A stretch of DNA of 64,000 bases from Chloroflexota bacterium (GCA_024434115.1 QMIT01000005.1:248001-312000), one strand, 5' to 3'; numbered from the stretch's first letter, positions 1 through 8,614 are shown. Notes: generated from the sequence alone by a model not told the origin. Numbers and translations: made by a program.

Positions 1-89
1 TTATTGATGAAACATCTGGCAGCCTAGCCGATGACCCGATTGAACGCGGCGATCAGGGTGAGCATGAAATTCGGGATGAGATTGTATGA
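1..89 (+). CDS. VapB-type antitoxin, C-terminal fragment
   Basis: Reading frame 3 is open from the left edge to a TGA at 87-89, giving about 28 residues that end in GEHEIRDEIV. The stop overlaps the ATG of the PIN toxin that follows, the usual translational coupling of antitoxin to toxin. The acidic tail fits the toxin-binding C-terminus of VapB/AbrB-type antitoxins. The DNA-binding N-terminus lies outside the window, so the subfamily cannot be told. Confidence 0.6.
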   Translation, partial: IDETSGSLADDPIERGDQGEHEIRDEIV

Positions 90-484
90 TCTATCTACTA
101 GATACCAATACCATCATTCGCCATCTAAATCGGCGTTCACAAAAGATCACAAACAGACTGGCGTCAGTTAACCCTCAAGATATTGCCGTTTGCTCGATTG
201 TAAAAGCGGAGTTGTTTTATGGGGCTGCGAGGAGTGACTATCCTGAAAAGACGTTGGCAAAGCAACAACGTTTTTTAGATCAATTTGTCTCGTTGCCCTT
301 TGACGATAAGGCAGCAGCTATCTATGGACCAATGCGAGCCAAATTACAATCACTTGGCACGCCCATTGGCCCACTAGATATGCTGATTGCGGCAATTGCG
401 CTGGCAAACAACCTAGTTCTCGTGACCCACAACACGGCGGAGTTTGGTCGTGTGGATGGCCTCAAATTGGAAGATTGGGAGTAA
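86..484 (+). CDS. vapC: PIN-domain ribonuclease toxin, VapC family
   Basis: 132 residues, the full length of a VapC toxin. PIN-domain acidic residues are visible at D6 (LLDTNTIIRHL), E42 (KAELFYGA) and D98 (PIGPLDMLIAA), with the family's late polar residue near N116 (VTHNTAEF). VapC toxins are Mg2+-dependent RNases that cut tRNA or rRNA when their antitoxin is lost. The ATG overlaps the stop of the truncated antitoxin frame upstream (ATGA), so the two are a coupled operon. A second, unrelated VapBC pair lies at 8213-8848. Confidence 0.9.
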   Translation: MIYLLDTNTIIRHLNRRSQKITNRLASVNPQDIAVCSIVKAELFYGAARSDYPEKTLAKQQRFLDQFVSLPFDDKAAAIYGPMRAKLQSLGTPIGPLDMLIAAIALANNLVLVTHNTAEFGRVDGLKLEDWE

Positions 485-489
485 TCCGG

Positions 490-1023
490 CTATTTCTGCA
501 TCACTTGGCGTTTAAGGCCGTCCTCGATTTTTTCAATATCAAGGGGTTTGAGCATAAAATCCAAATCGTCTTTCACTGGACATTCGATATCGAGTTTTTC
601 AAGGATGGCATTGACCATCGAAGCTAGGCGCGTAATCTCGTATTCCATGATAATATCCATCTGCACATCCACTTCCTCGCGCAGTTCCGACACCGCCGCA
701 CTGCGATTTTCAGAGATCAGCACAAAAATCGAGAGAAAGATCGCCTCAAGCGACACGGTCATCGTCAAAAAGCTGAAGGGGTAGGCGTCGAAAGGCTTGA
801 GACCGGGAATCACCTCGATATTGAGAATGATCCAGATGGCAAACCACAGAAAATTCGCAATGGCAAAGCGCATATTGCCAAACAGACGGGCAGCGTTGTC
901 AGCAAATCGTTCAACGGGCGTGCGTTCTCGATCTAGTTTGGCTTTGAGGCTTTCAACCAAACCATCTTGCCGCTGAATGACTTCGGGAATAGGGGAATTG
1001 GCCGTATTGTTCGGGTGATTCAT
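490..1023 (-). CDS. DUF1003 family membrane protein
   Basis: 177 residues. The ATG at 1023 follows a GGGAG sequence at good spacing; a longer open frame to 1155 lacks one and would run into the upstream region of the divergent glycosyltransferase. A soluble N-terminal stretch contains ERFADNAARLFGNMRFAIAN, followed by two membrane helices (IANFLWFAIWIILNIEV and FLTMTVSLEAIFLSIFVLIS) and a C-terminal helical region. This architecture matches DUF1003 proteins, membrane proteins of unknown function that are common in soil and stress-tolerant bacteria. It converges with vapC, with five bases between the stop codons. Confidence 0.75.
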   Translation of the reverse strand: MNHPNNTANSPIPEVIQRQDGLVESLKAKLDRERTPVERFADNAARLFGNMRFAIANFLWFAIWIILNIEVIPGLKPFDAYPFSFLTMTVSLEAIFLSIFVLISENRSAAVSELREEVDVQMDIIMEYEITRLASMVNAILEKLDIECPVKDDLDFMLKPLDIEKIEDGLKRQVMQK

Positions 1024-1120
1024 GTTGGACTCCCATGTTGATTTTTGGCACCATTTTCTGGTGCATGTTCCCATTCCACATGTTAGCACACTCCCCACTA
1101 CCCGCGCCGCCAATAATCTA

Positions 1121-1126
1121 TATAAT
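1121..1126 (+). promoter_or_regulatory. Candidate -10 box for the family 2 glycosyltransferase
   Basis: An exact TATAAT lies 43 bases ahead of the GTG start at 1169, in the gap between divergent genes. No convincing -35 hexamer is seen at the right distance. Confidence 0.4.
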
Positions 1127-1168
1127 GGGGAACGCAATTGTTGACCTAACCACAAAGGGTTTGAACTC

Positions 1169-2689
1169 GTGTTGGTAGATGCCTTCCTGAATGCTGCTGC
1201 GATTCTCTATGTCGCCTCTGCCGTTTTCCTGACGATTTTTGTCAGCAGTTTTGGTGTGTTGCTGGTGATTTACTACTTCACCAAACACAAGCACCCCATT
1301 CGCCCCGATGTCAGTGACGATGAACTGCTCTCCATCACTATCCAACTGCCGATCTATAACGAGTCCCACGTCATTGACCGCCTCATGGATGCCTGCGTTG
1401 GCCTCGATTACCCGCGTGAAAAGTTATTTATTCAAGTCTTGGACGATTCCACCGACGAAACCACTGAGGTTGTCCAAGCCAAAATTGCCGAATGGGAGGC
1501 CAAGGGCTTCAAAAATATCACCCTTGTGCGCCGTCCCAATCGCAAAGGCTATAAGGCCGGGGCGTTGGCCTATGCCATGCAGTACACCCAAACTGACTGT
1601 GTAGCGGTATTTGATGCCGATTTTGTCCCGCCTACTGACTTTTTGCGCCGTACCATGCCCTATTTCAGCCGTGACCAAAAATTAGCGCTGATTCAAACCC
1701 GTTGGGAGCATCTCAACCTCGATTACAACTGGCTGACCCGCGCCCAAGCCCTCAACATTGACGGTCATTTTGCCATCGAGCAGGTGGCCCGCAGTCGGGG
1801 ACGCTTGCCCATGTCTATGAATGGCACCGGCGGGATTTGGCGGATTCAGGCCATTAATGATGCGGGTGGTTGGTCATCCTCGACCCTGACGGAAGACCTT
1901 GACCTGTCCTATCGCGCCCTGATGAAAGGCTGGGATTTCCTCTATCTGGTGGATGTCGCGGTTCCCGGTGAACTGCCGCCGCAGGTGCAAGCCTATAAGA
2001 TGCAGCAGGCGCGTTGGGCGACGGGTTCAACCGAATGCCTGATTAAACATGCCGTGCCGCTGATGAAATCCAAACGTTTTTCGCTGCCCAAAAAATTTAT
2101 GGGTCTGATGCACCTCTCACAATACGTGGTGCAGCCGATTATTTTGTTGGTGTTTATGTTGACCCCGATTTTGTTGGTCGGGGATATGTTTGATAAACTG
2201 CCCGACCTGCGCATTATCGGAGCGTTTGGCATTATTCCACCCCTGCTTATCGCGCTGGCTCAATTGGAGCTTCACCGTAGTTGGCGGGATGCCCTAATTT
2301 ATTTCCCGGTGCAATTTGTCGTGGGGGCGGCAGTTGTCCTGAGTAATTCCAAAGCCGTCATCAACGCTTTCCACCGACCGGGAGTTGAGCGTGAATTTAA
2401 ACGCACGCCGAAATTCCGCATTACGCGACAGGGCCAAAAATGGGCCGGCAGTCGTTATGCCCTCAAGGTAGATATGATTACCCTCGGCGAATTGGGCTTG
2501 GCGGCCTATGCCTTGTTGGGTTTTTTCCTTGCGTTAGCAAAGGTGCCCGCCATTGCGCCCTATATGTTGGTGTACTCTATCGCCTTCGTGTTGTTTGCCT
2601 TCTGGAATATCTATCAGGTGCGCGAACTGAACCGCCAACAGGCCGAAGCAGAAACAGCGGCCTCAGCGATTGCCAGCGCAGCGGATTAA
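1169..2689 (+). CDS. Family 2 glycosyltransferase, cellulose/mannan synthase-like membrane enzyme
   Basis: 506 residues from a GTG start with AAAGGG upstream. An N-terminal membrane helix (about residues 10-35) is followed by a GT-A catalytic domain with all four processive-synthase signatures: QLPIYNE then DD at 92-93, the DAD motif at 149-151, TED at 241-243 and QQARW at 279-283. At least four membrane helices follow in the C-terminal half. Enzymes of this type add sugars from a nucleotide-sugar donor processively and thread the polysaccharide across the membrane. It is shorter than BcsA, has no PilZ domain and no BcsB partner nearby, so a mannan or glycolipid-type product is as likely as cellulose. 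The next gene starts 57 bases downstream. Confidence 0.82.
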   Translation: MLVDAFLNAAAILYVASAVFLTIFVSSFGVLLVIYYFTKHKHPIRPDVSDDELLSITIQLPIYNESHVIDRLMDACVGLDYPREKLFIQVLDDSTDETTEVVQAKIAEWEAKGFKNITLVRRPNRKGYKAGALAYAMQYTQTDCVAVFDADFVPPTDFLRRTMPYFSRDQKLALIQTRWEHLNLDYNWLTRAQALNIDGHFAIEQVARSRGRLPMSMNGTGGIWRIQAINDAGGWSSSTLTEDLDLSYRALMKGWDFLYLVDVAVPGELPPQVQAYKMQQARWATGSTECLIKHAVPLMKSKRFSLPKKFMGLMHLSQYVVQPIILLVFMLTPILLVGDMFDKLPDLRIIGAFGIIPPLLIALAQLELHRSWRDALIYFPVQFVVGAAVVLSNSKAVINAFHRPGVEREFKRTPKFRITRQGQKWAGSRYALKVDMITLGELGLAAYALLGFFLALAKVPAIAPYMLVYSIAFVLFAFWNIYQVRELNRQQAEAETAASAIASAAD

Positions 2690-2701
2690 ACGGGAACTGT
2701 T

Positions 2702-2728
2702 TGTAGGGGAGTGGCCCTGTGCCCTCCC
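2702..2728. repeat. GTAGGGG-type palindromic element
   Basis: TGTAGGGGAGTGGCCCTGTG followed by CCCTCCC forms an imperfect hairpin between two co-oriented genes. It belongs to the dispersed family also seen near 14398, 21657, 25537, 29262, 32294 and 51512. Confidence 0.5.
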
Positions 2729-2745
2729 TCCTATACAGGGGCAGC

Positions 2746-3225
2746 ATGACACCGACCACACTCATCATTTTGCTGGTTTGCGCCTCCGTGAGCATCTGGG
2801 TGGCGATGATGATTGCCTTCCGCCGTGCGCCCCACAAACCGCCCTATTTCGATAACGAGGCCGAATGGGTACAAAATGCCCCGTCCGGCCCGCTGCATTC
2901 CATCCGCCCCACCGTACACCACTTGGCCTACATCCTCTCCATCCATCGCTATCGAGACGAAGCCATCGCCTATATCGTGGCCTTCCATGACCATTTCCCG
3001 CGAATGCCCGAAGTGGATGACCCGGATGCCCTTTTCCTTGAGGCGGTACGTTATGCGTGGCGCTTGGAGGTCGTGGTCAAGGAATGGCGCGAAAAATCGG
3101 CCCTGCTATATGAGGCCACCCAAAAATTCGAGGCCGGATTAGCCATATTGGAGCAGTCCGGTTGGCGTGTTGAGAGCCGCCCCGCCGATACCACTGAATT
3201 GAAGTATTATTGCCTTACCCGCTAA
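2746..3225 (+). CDS. Single-pass membrane protein of unknown function
   Basis: 159 residues from the ATG at 2746, which has an AGGGG sequence 5-6 bases upstream; a GTG at 2719 in the same frame has no ribosome binding site. One N-terminal membrane helix (TLIILLVCASVSIWVAMMIA) is followed by a cytosolic or exported domain of about 125 residues, mostly predicted helical and rich in charged residues. I recognise no family. It follows the glycosyltransferase by 57 bases on the same strand and could be cotranscribed, but a palindromic element lies between them. Confidence 0.6.
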   Translation: MTPTTLIILLVCASVSIWVAMMIAFRRAPHKPPYFDNEAEWVQNAPSGPLHSIRPTVHHLAYILSIHRYRDEAIAYIVAFHDHFPRMPEVDDPDALFLEAVRYAWRLEVVVKEWREKSALLYEATQKFEAGLAILEQSGWRVESRPADTTELKYYCLTR

Positions 3226-3263
3226 TCATCCGCGTCCTGCTACCCCTCTCCCATCTTCTGCAC

Positions 3264-3269
3264 TATACT
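3264..3269 (+). promoter_or_regulatory. -10 box giving a leaderless transcript
   Basis: TATACT ends six bases before the ATG at 3276, so transcription would start at or next to the A of the start codon. No Shine-Dalgarno sequence precedes this ATG. Confidence 0.4.
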
Positions 3270-3275
3270 GTCCCC

Positions 3276-4052
3276 ATGCAACCAAATCTCGACCCCCAAC
3301 TCTACCTGCTATTGGAAACCCTGCTCACCCAAATGCAGCTTATTTTGGGTGATAAACTGGTCGGCCTCTATCTCTATGGGTCATTGGTGACGGGCGATTT
3401 TGACCCTACCATCAGCGATATTGACCTGTTGGCGACGCTGGCATCTGATTTAAGCCCTATCGAATTTGACACATTAGATGCCATGCACCATGACTTCATC
3501 GCCCAGCATCCGCAGTGGGACAGTCGGCTTGAAATCGCCTATTTGTCGCTGCATGGCCTCAAAACATTCCGCACCGAATCTAGCCCTATTGGCATTATCA
3601 GCCCCGGCGAACCCTTTCATATCATTGAGGCGGGACACCAATGGCTGGTCAATTGGTACGTGGTGCGTGAACAAGGGATTCCGTTGTTTGGCCCACCCGC
3701 ACAGGCGATTATCGGCCCGATTGCCACCGAAGAATTTATCGAAAATATCAAAGACCATGCGGCGCATTGGCATGAATGGCTGAAGGATGACGCTGGTGTC
3801 GCCTATCAAAGTTATGCCATTTTGACGATGTGCCGTGCCTTCTATAGCTGTACACATGGCGAACAGGTCTCCAAGATCCGCGCCGCCGATTGGACAATGG
3901 CGCAGTTGCCGCAATGGGCCGATCTCATCCAAAAAGCGCTCCGTTGGCGATTGGGATGGCGCGAAGATGTTGCCGACCCCGCCGCGATTTTGCCCGAAAC
4001 CCGCCGTTTTGTTGAATTTATGCAACAGGAAATTTCCAATGATGCGACCTAA
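3276..4052 (+). CDS. Nucleotidyltransferase with aminoglycoside adenylyltransferase-like layout
   Basis: 258 residues. The start is taken at ATG 3276 because the catalytic domain begins soon after; a longer frame to 3210 adds unlikely sequence. The polymerase-beta-type motif is intact: LYLYGSLVTGDF with GS at 35-36, then SDIDLL with aspartates at 48 and 50. A helical C-terminal domain of about 130 residues follows, as in ANT(3'')(9) enzymes (DUF4111-like C-terminus). Such enzymes transfer AMP to a hydroxyl group; here the substrate is unknown and resistance should not be assumed. Its stop overlaps the start of the next gene, so the two are translationally coupled. Confidence 0.72.
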   Translation: MQPNLDPQLYLLLETLLTQMQLILGDKLVGLYLYGSLVTGDFDPTISDIDLLATLASDLSPIEFDTLDAMHHDFIAQHPQWDSRLEIAYLSLHGLKTFRTESSPIGIISPGEPFHIIEAGHQWLVNWYVVREQGIPLFGPPAQAIIGPIATEEFIENIKDHAAHWHEWLKDDAGVAYQSYAILTMCRAFYSCTHGEQVSKIRAADWTMAQLPQWADLIQKALRWRLGWREDVADPAAILPETRRFVEFMQQEISNDAT

Positions 4053-5598
4053 ACGTTGTCTTATCCTACTCATCGTGGTCATCTTGAGTGCCGCACTGCC
4101 GTCTCCATCCCCTACGTCCTCCCAACAGTCCACCCCGCCCATTGGCACGAATCTTGCCGGGTTGGTGGATTGGTCAACCGAATGGATGTTTGTGGACGCT
4201 TTCAAAATGTCGCGTGATTGGATTTCACAACGGCAGGGGGCGAATTGGGGCGAGGGCGGGCCATTAGCTCTGACCCCCGATGGCTGGATTGCCTCATTGG
4301 ATGAAGGCCAGTCAGCGGAAACGGTCATGTTCACGGCAGGCCATCACCCCGGCGGCGATTATGTGCTGTTGTATGACGGCGACGGCGAATTGGGCTTCCC
4401 CATTAATCCGCCGACCATCGTCAGCGAGGAAACAGGGCGCATGGTCGTCAATTATCCCGCCGACAATAACCCGTTGTGGCTCTCGATTGTGGCGACCAAT
4501 CCCGACAACCCCATCCGCAATATCCGCTTTCTGATGCCCGGATTTGAGGAAACCTATCAAACGCAGCCCTTCCATCCCCTGTTTTTGGAACGCCTTGCCC
4601 CGTTTAAGGCACTGCGTTTTATGGATTTGCTGAACACCAACAATTCGACGCTTCAAGCATGGGCTGACCGACCCACCCCCGCTGACCCGCGCCAATCGGT
4701 TAAAGGGGTGGCGTTGGAATATCTCGTGCAGTTAGCCAACACCCTGCACGCCGACGCATGGTTTAATATGCCGCACCTAGCCTCCGATGAATATGTGCGC
4801 CAATTTGCCACCCTTGTGCGCGACCAGCTTGATCCATCACTCAAGGCCTATATTGAATATTCCAATGAGACATGGAATGGGCAGTTTTCGCAGGCGGGGT
4901 ATGTCATCGAACAGGGCCGGGCGCTCGGTTTGTCCTCCGACGATTTTCAAGCTGGCTTGTTCTACCATTCACAGCGGGCCGTCGAGATGTTTACGATTTG
5001 GGAAGAGGTGTTTGGCGGAACGGATCGTCTGGTGCGAGTGCTGGCATCCCAAGCCGCCAACGCATGGACAGCCGAGCAGGTCGCCACATGGCAAAACGCT
5101 TATGAACATGCAGATGCCATCGCCATTGCTCCGTATTTCAGCGGCAACCTCAACGGCGATTTTATCGGTAGCGTGGGCAATGAGGCCGCCGTCGCCAGCA
5201 TGACGGTTGACCAGATTTTGGACATCGCCGGGGAGCATATTCGCGGTGAGGTGCGCGGCTGGATCGAGGCCAATGTACAGGTCGCTGCTCAATATGGCCT
5301 TGAATTGGTAGCATATGAAGGCGGCCAGCATTTATTAGGCATCGGCGGCGCGGAAAATAATGAGGTCGTCACCAATTTGTTTATCGAAGCCAATCGCCAT
5401 CCGCGCATGGGCGAACTATACACCGAATATCTGACCCAATGGCGAGACCTCGGCGGTGGATTGTTTATGAATTTTTCAAGTACGGGCGAATTTTCCAAGT
5501 GGGGCAGTTGGGGCGTCTTGGAATATCAAGATCAGGACATCACCACCGCACCCAAGTATCAGGCCCTTGTGTCGTTTATCGAAGGGGCAAGCAATTGA
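4039..5598 (+). CDS. Secreted glycosidase-like protein, family not recognised
   Basis: About 519 residues from ATG 4039 (an alternative ATG is at 4042), with CAGGAAA upstream and overlap with the preceding stop. An N-terminal signal peptide (KRCLILLIVVILSAALPS) shows export. The body resembles TIM-barrel carbohydrate-active enzymes: the strand motif AYIEYSNETWNGQF carries a candidate acid/base Glu, and a later AYEGGQHLL carries a candidate nucleophile. Related proteins are often annotated only as cellulose-binding or hypothetical. GH43 lies 216 bases downstream, which supports a role in plant or microbial polysaccharide breakdown. Both the fold and the catalytic residues are inferences from motif context. 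Confidence 0.6.
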   Translation: MMRPKRCLILLIVVILSAALPSPSPTSSQQSTPPIGTNLAGLVDWSTEWMFVDAFKMSRDWISQRQGANWGEGGPLALTPDGWIASLDEGQSAETVMFTAGHHPGGDYVLLYDGDGELGFPINPPTIVSEETGRMVVNYPADNNPLWLSIVATNPDNPIRNIRFLMPGFEETYQTQPFHPLFLERLAPFKALRFMDLLNTNNSTLQAWADRPTPADPRQSVKGVALEYLVQLANTLHADAWFNMPHLASDEYVRQFATLVRDQLDPSLKAYIEYSNETWNGQFSQAGYVIEQGRALGLSSDDFQAGLFYHSQRAVEMFTIWEEVFGGTDRLVRVLASQAANAWTAEQVATWQNAYEHADAIAIAPYFSGNLNGDFIGSVGNEAAVASMTVDQILDIAGEHIRGEVRGWIEANVQVAAQYGLELVAYEGGQHLLGIGGAENNEVVTNLFIEANRHPRMGELYTEYLTQWRDLGGGLFMNFSSTGEFSKWGSWGVLEYQDQDITTAPKYQALVSFIEGASN

Positions 5599-5646
5599 GT
5601 CGGCCTAGCTAAGTGTCTCGTCCGGTAAAAAGTACGGCAATGGTTG

Positions 5647-5740
5647 ACCTCACCCCAACCCCTCTCACGAGGGAGAGGGGCTTCAATACGGGGTTTCACA
5701 CTCCCCCTCGCCAGATGGAGAGGGGGCCGGGGGGTGAGGT
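5647..5740. repeat. Long GC-rich inverted-repeat element
   Basis: Outer arms ACCTCACCCC and GGGGTGAGGT bracket two inner hairpins built from CCCCTCTC and GAGAGGGG. A diverged copy lies at 21828-21924 and a half copy at about 45098-45150. The size, terminal inversions and intergenic placement resemble a non-coding MITE or REP-type element. Confidence 0.6.
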
Positions 5741-5814
5741 TGGTTTTCCGCATCATTTACTGGACGAACCACTAAGACCTGTCTGATTTCAATCCCATCC
5801 AATTGGAGTGAATC

Positions 5815-7332
5815 ATGCCCTATCGTAATCCCATTTTACGCGGCACCTATCCTGACCCCAGCATTTGTCGTGTAGGGGAAGATTATTATCTGGTCACCAG
5901 CAGCTTTTGTTATTTCCCCGGCGTGCCCATTTTCCACAGCCGCGATCTGGCGCATTGGCGACAGATTGGGCACTGTCTGACCCGTCCATCCCAACTCAAT
6001 CTCAAAGGGATTAACTTTTCACTCGGCATCTTTGCCCCTACCTTGCGTTATCACGAGGGGCGTTTTTATATGGTCACGACGCTGGTAGCGGGGGGTGGTC
6101 ATTTTTATGTCTGGACGGACGACCCGGCGGGGGAGTGGTCAGACCCGATTTGGCTGGAACAGGATGGCATTGACCCTTCCTTATTTTTTGAGGACGATGG
6201 ACGGGTATATTTAACGAGCACTGGCGAACCCTCTGGCATTTATCAGGCCGAATTTGACCTCAAAACGGGCAAGCCCCTCAGCGAAAAACGTCTCATCTGG
6301 CGCGGCATGGGTGGGCGCTATCCCGAAGGCCCCCATCTATACAAGGTTGGGTCAACCTACTACCTGATGATTTCGGAGGGCGGCACAGAATATGCCCATC
6401 GAGTGACGATGGCCCGCGCTAATTCGGTGTGGGGGGATTTTGAGCCATGCCCCTTTAACCCCATCTTTAGCCATCAGAATTTGCCATCCCACCCCTTGCA
6501 GGCGACTGGACACGCTGATTTAGTGCAAGATCACACTGGAAAGTGGTGGATGGTCTGCCTCGCTATTCGCCCCAATCAGTTATATTTTCCGGCGCATCAT
6601 TTGGGGCGAGAAACCATTCTTGTGCCTGTCGCATGGAACGCCGATGGGTGGTTGGTGGTAAATGAGGGCAAACCCGCCGAGATTGAGAACCCCATTGATC
6701 CCCTGCCCGTCCAGCGTTGGCCCGAACAGCCTGCCCGTGATGATTTTGCGACCTCCTCCCTTAATTTGTACTGGAATTTTATCCGCACACCGGAAGCGCC
6801 GTTCTGGTCAATCACTGAGCGCCCCGGTTGGTTGCGTTTAATTGGGCAGGCCACCACCCTCAATGAGATCGCTGCCCCTGCCTTTGTGGGACGCCGCCAG
6901 CAATATTTCGCCTCGACCATCCAAGCCTTGCTGGACTTCGACCCTCTGCAAGAGGGCGAAGAAGCTGGGTTGACCCTCTTTCAAAATGAAGACCACCATT
7001 ACGAAATCGGGATTCGGCGAGAAATGGAAGGGCGGATGATTTTTGTCCGTCAGCGTATTGGCAGTTTGGAGGCAATCGTGGCTCGCGCTGTGTTGCCAGT
7101 TGGTACTGTCATTCTAACCATTGAAACAACGCTTTCGGACTATACTTTTGGTTATCAATTGCCAGATAGCACGTCCCACCTATTGGCGACGGGTCGCACG
7201 CGCTATCTCACCTCCGAAATTGCGGGTGGATTTACGGGGGTGTTTGTCGGGATGTATGCCACCGGGCATGGCAAGGTCAGCACGACCCCGGCAGATTTCG
7301 ATTGGTTTGAAATTCAACCACATGGGGACTAA
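5815..7332 (+). CDS. Glycoside hydrolase family 43, beta-xylosidase/arabinofuranosidase type
   Basis: 505 residues from an ATG with TTGGAGTG upstream. The N-terminal half is a five-bladed propeller with the full GH43 catalytic set: D14 (TYPDPSIC, general base), D120 (GIDPSLFF, pKa modulator) and E171 (GRYPEGPHLY, general acid). From about residue 310 a beta-sandwich of the GH43 C-terminal type follows (FVGRRQQYFASTIQALLDF, HHYEIGIRREME), as in two-domain xylosidases of about 500-540 residues. No signal peptide is seen, so it probably works in the cytosol on imported xylo-oligosaccharides. No importer is adjacent; the closest is at 21.9-25.4 kb. Confidence 0.88.
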   Translation: MPYRNPILRGTYPDPSICRVGEDYYLVTSSFCYFPGVPIFHSRDLAHWRQIGHCLTRPSQLNLKGINFSLGIFAPTLRYHEGRFYMVTTLVAGGGHFYVWTDDPAGEWSDPIWLEQDGIDPSLFFEDDGRVYLTSTGEPSGIYQAEFDLKTGKPLSEKRLIWRGMGGRYPEGPHLYKVGSTYYLMISEGGTEYAHRVTMARANSVWGDFEPCPFNPIFSHQNLPSHPLQATGHADLVQDHTGKWWMVCLAIRPNQLYFPAHHLGRETILVPVAWNADGWLVVNEGKPAEIENPIDPLPVQRWPEQPARDDFATSSLNLYWNFIRTPEAPFWSITERPGWLRLIGQATTLNEIAAPAFVGRRQQYFASTIQALLDFDPLQEGEEAGLTLFQNEDHHYEIGIRREMEGRMIFVRQRIGSLEAIVARAVLPVGTVILTIETTLSDYTFGYQLPDSTSHLLATGRTRYLTSEIAGGFTGVFVGMYATGHGKVSTTPADFDWFEIQPHGD

Positions 7333-7383
7333 CGCCTGATTGCATCCATAGGGGTTATGGTTGAGCGATAAACCCTACTTGAT

Positions 7384-7406
7384 ATTTCAGCCTATATAGG
7401 TGAAAT
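7384..7406. promoter_or_regulatory. Near-perfect palindrome, candidate operator
   Basis: ATTTCA, a single unpaired G, CCTATATAGG and TGAAAT form a 22-base palindrome with one bulge. A further TTCACCT half-site lies about 20 bases downstream. It sits between GH43 and the phosphoribosyltransferase gene. No adjacent regulator gene suggests which protein would bind it. Confidence 0.35.
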
Positions 7407-7523
7407 GGCTTTAAAAAACCCTTCACCTGTCCTAACCCAAATACCCCTAGCTTGCCCTCGTTGGTCGCTCAGATGTCGCCCACAATAAACTATGAGAACA
7501 ATATACCTACGAGGGAAAAGAAA

Positions 7524-8195
7524 ATGGTGGATTGTTTATTTGAAAATCGTGCTCATGCGGGTCAGGCGTTGGTGGAAAAAATAGCGCCGTATGCTGATCG
7601 CCCTCAAACGCTGATTTTGGCGCTACCACGTGGTGGTGTACCTGTCGCTTATGAAATCGCAATGGCCTTCGATTTGCCCTTAGATGTGTTTGTCGTTCGC
7701 AAATTGGGTGTTCCCGGTCATGGCGAATTGGCGATGGGGGCGATTGCGACAGGCGGCATTCGATTTTTGGACGAGGATATTGTGCAGGGCTTTGGGGTAT
7801 CTGATCGGGAAGTGGATGCTGTCACCTATCAAGAACGCCTTGAATTGGAGCGCCGCGAAAATTATTACCGCCAGTCTCACTCGATGCACCCTTTGACCAA
7901 TTATCATGTCATTTTAGTGGATGACGGCTTGGCAACAGGGTCATCCATGAAAGTCGCGGTGATGGCCGTGCGCCGCTTCCGGCCTGCTTCTATCACGATT
8001 GCGGTGCCTGTCTCTGAGAGACACATTTGTGATCGGCTTCAATCTTACGTGAATCATGTGGTCTGTTTGCAAACGCCTGCGCCATTTATTTCGGTAGGGC
8101 GCTGGTATGCCGATTTTCGCCCCACAACTGATGAAGATGTGCGTATCCTGCTGCATCAAGCCCATCAGCGCTTCAAAGATACCAGCATCGCCTAG
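7524..8195 (+). CDS. Phosphoribosyltransferase-domain protein
   Basis: 223 residues from ATG 7524, preceded by GAGGGAA; an in-frame upstream start at 7452 has no such site. The PRPP-binding loop is intact at about 129-141 (VILVDDGLATGSS), and LALPRGGVPVAYEIA near residue 33 is the usual N-terminal signature. Proteins of this subgroup (COG1926-like) are annotated as predicted phosphoribosyltransferases with no known base. No purine or pyrimidine pathway gene is adjacent. It converges with the VapBC operon that follows. Confidence 0.8.
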   Translation: MVDCLFENRAHAGQALVEKIAPYADRPQTLILALPRGGVPVAYEIAMAFDLPLDVFVVRKLGVPGHGELAMGAIATGGIRFLDEDIVQGFGVSDREVDAVTYQERLELERRENYYRQSHSMHPLTNYHVILVDDGLATGSSMKVAVMAVRRFRPASITIAVPVSERHICDRLQSYVNHVVCLQTPAPFISVGRWYADFRPTTDEDVRILLHQAHQRFKDTSIA

Positions 8196-8212
8196 CGCAG
8201 GAAATCGCCTTT

Positions 8213-8614
8213 TCACCAAATCGTTTGAAGGTTAGATAATCGAATGCGTCCATCACGACTGATGATCGGCACTCTTAGCCAATAGGCCGTAGCAGCCACA
8301 ATTCGATCTGGCATATCAGGAATTTGCATTACATCAACTGCCGTCATTGACCGCGCCACTGACAGATCAACAGGGACTTGGCTAAACATGCTGTCAGGTT
8401 CACCCAATGCGTTCGCCAGTTGGGTAAATCTTTGTGCTGGAATCCGACCTTTTTCCACAAGGTAGACTATTTCGATCAGGGTAATCGAGGAAACGGCAAT
8501 TTGATGACCATTCTGGGTAGCTTGTTCCATAAATTGTCTTGCCCTCAAGGACAATCGGGAATCCCCCGCTAAAAACCAGATGATCGCGTGGGTATCGGCA
8601 ACGGCGACAATCAT
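8213..8614 (-). CDS. vapC: PIN-domain ribonuclease toxin, VapC family
   Basis: 133 residues with PIN acidic residues at D7 (AVADTHAIIWFL), E48 (TLIEIVYL), D103 (MPDRIVAATA) and D121 (IISRDGRI). The ATHAxxW-type start and ISRD end place it in a different VapC subgroup from the toxin at 86-484. The ATG begins on the base after the stop codon of the antitoxin gene, so the pair is a tightly coupled operon. The expected role is regulated RNA cleavage under stress or for plasmid/island maintenance. Confidence 0.9.
   Translation of the reverse strand: MIVAVADTHAIIWFLAGDSRLSLRARQFMEQATQNGHQIAVSSITLIEIVYLVEKGRIPAQRFTQLANALGEPDSMFSQVPVDLSVARSMTAVDVMQIPDMPDRIVAATAYWLRVPIISRDGRIRLSNLQTIW

Noticed and set aside
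1169..2689. Cellulose synthase bcsA
   Set aside because: No PilZ domain, no BcsB or other bcs genes, and shorter than BcsA; only the processive GT2 class can be supported.
3276..4052. Aminoglycoside resistance gene
   Set aside because: The catalytic motif is present, but the C-terminus is not close enough to a known resistance enzyme to assign a drug substrate.
3474..4334. Long minus-strand open frame of 286 codons
   Set aside because: It is antisense to the nucleotidyltransferase and glycosidase-like genes, has no family pattern and no ribosome binding site. It follows from the codon bias of the plus-strand genes.
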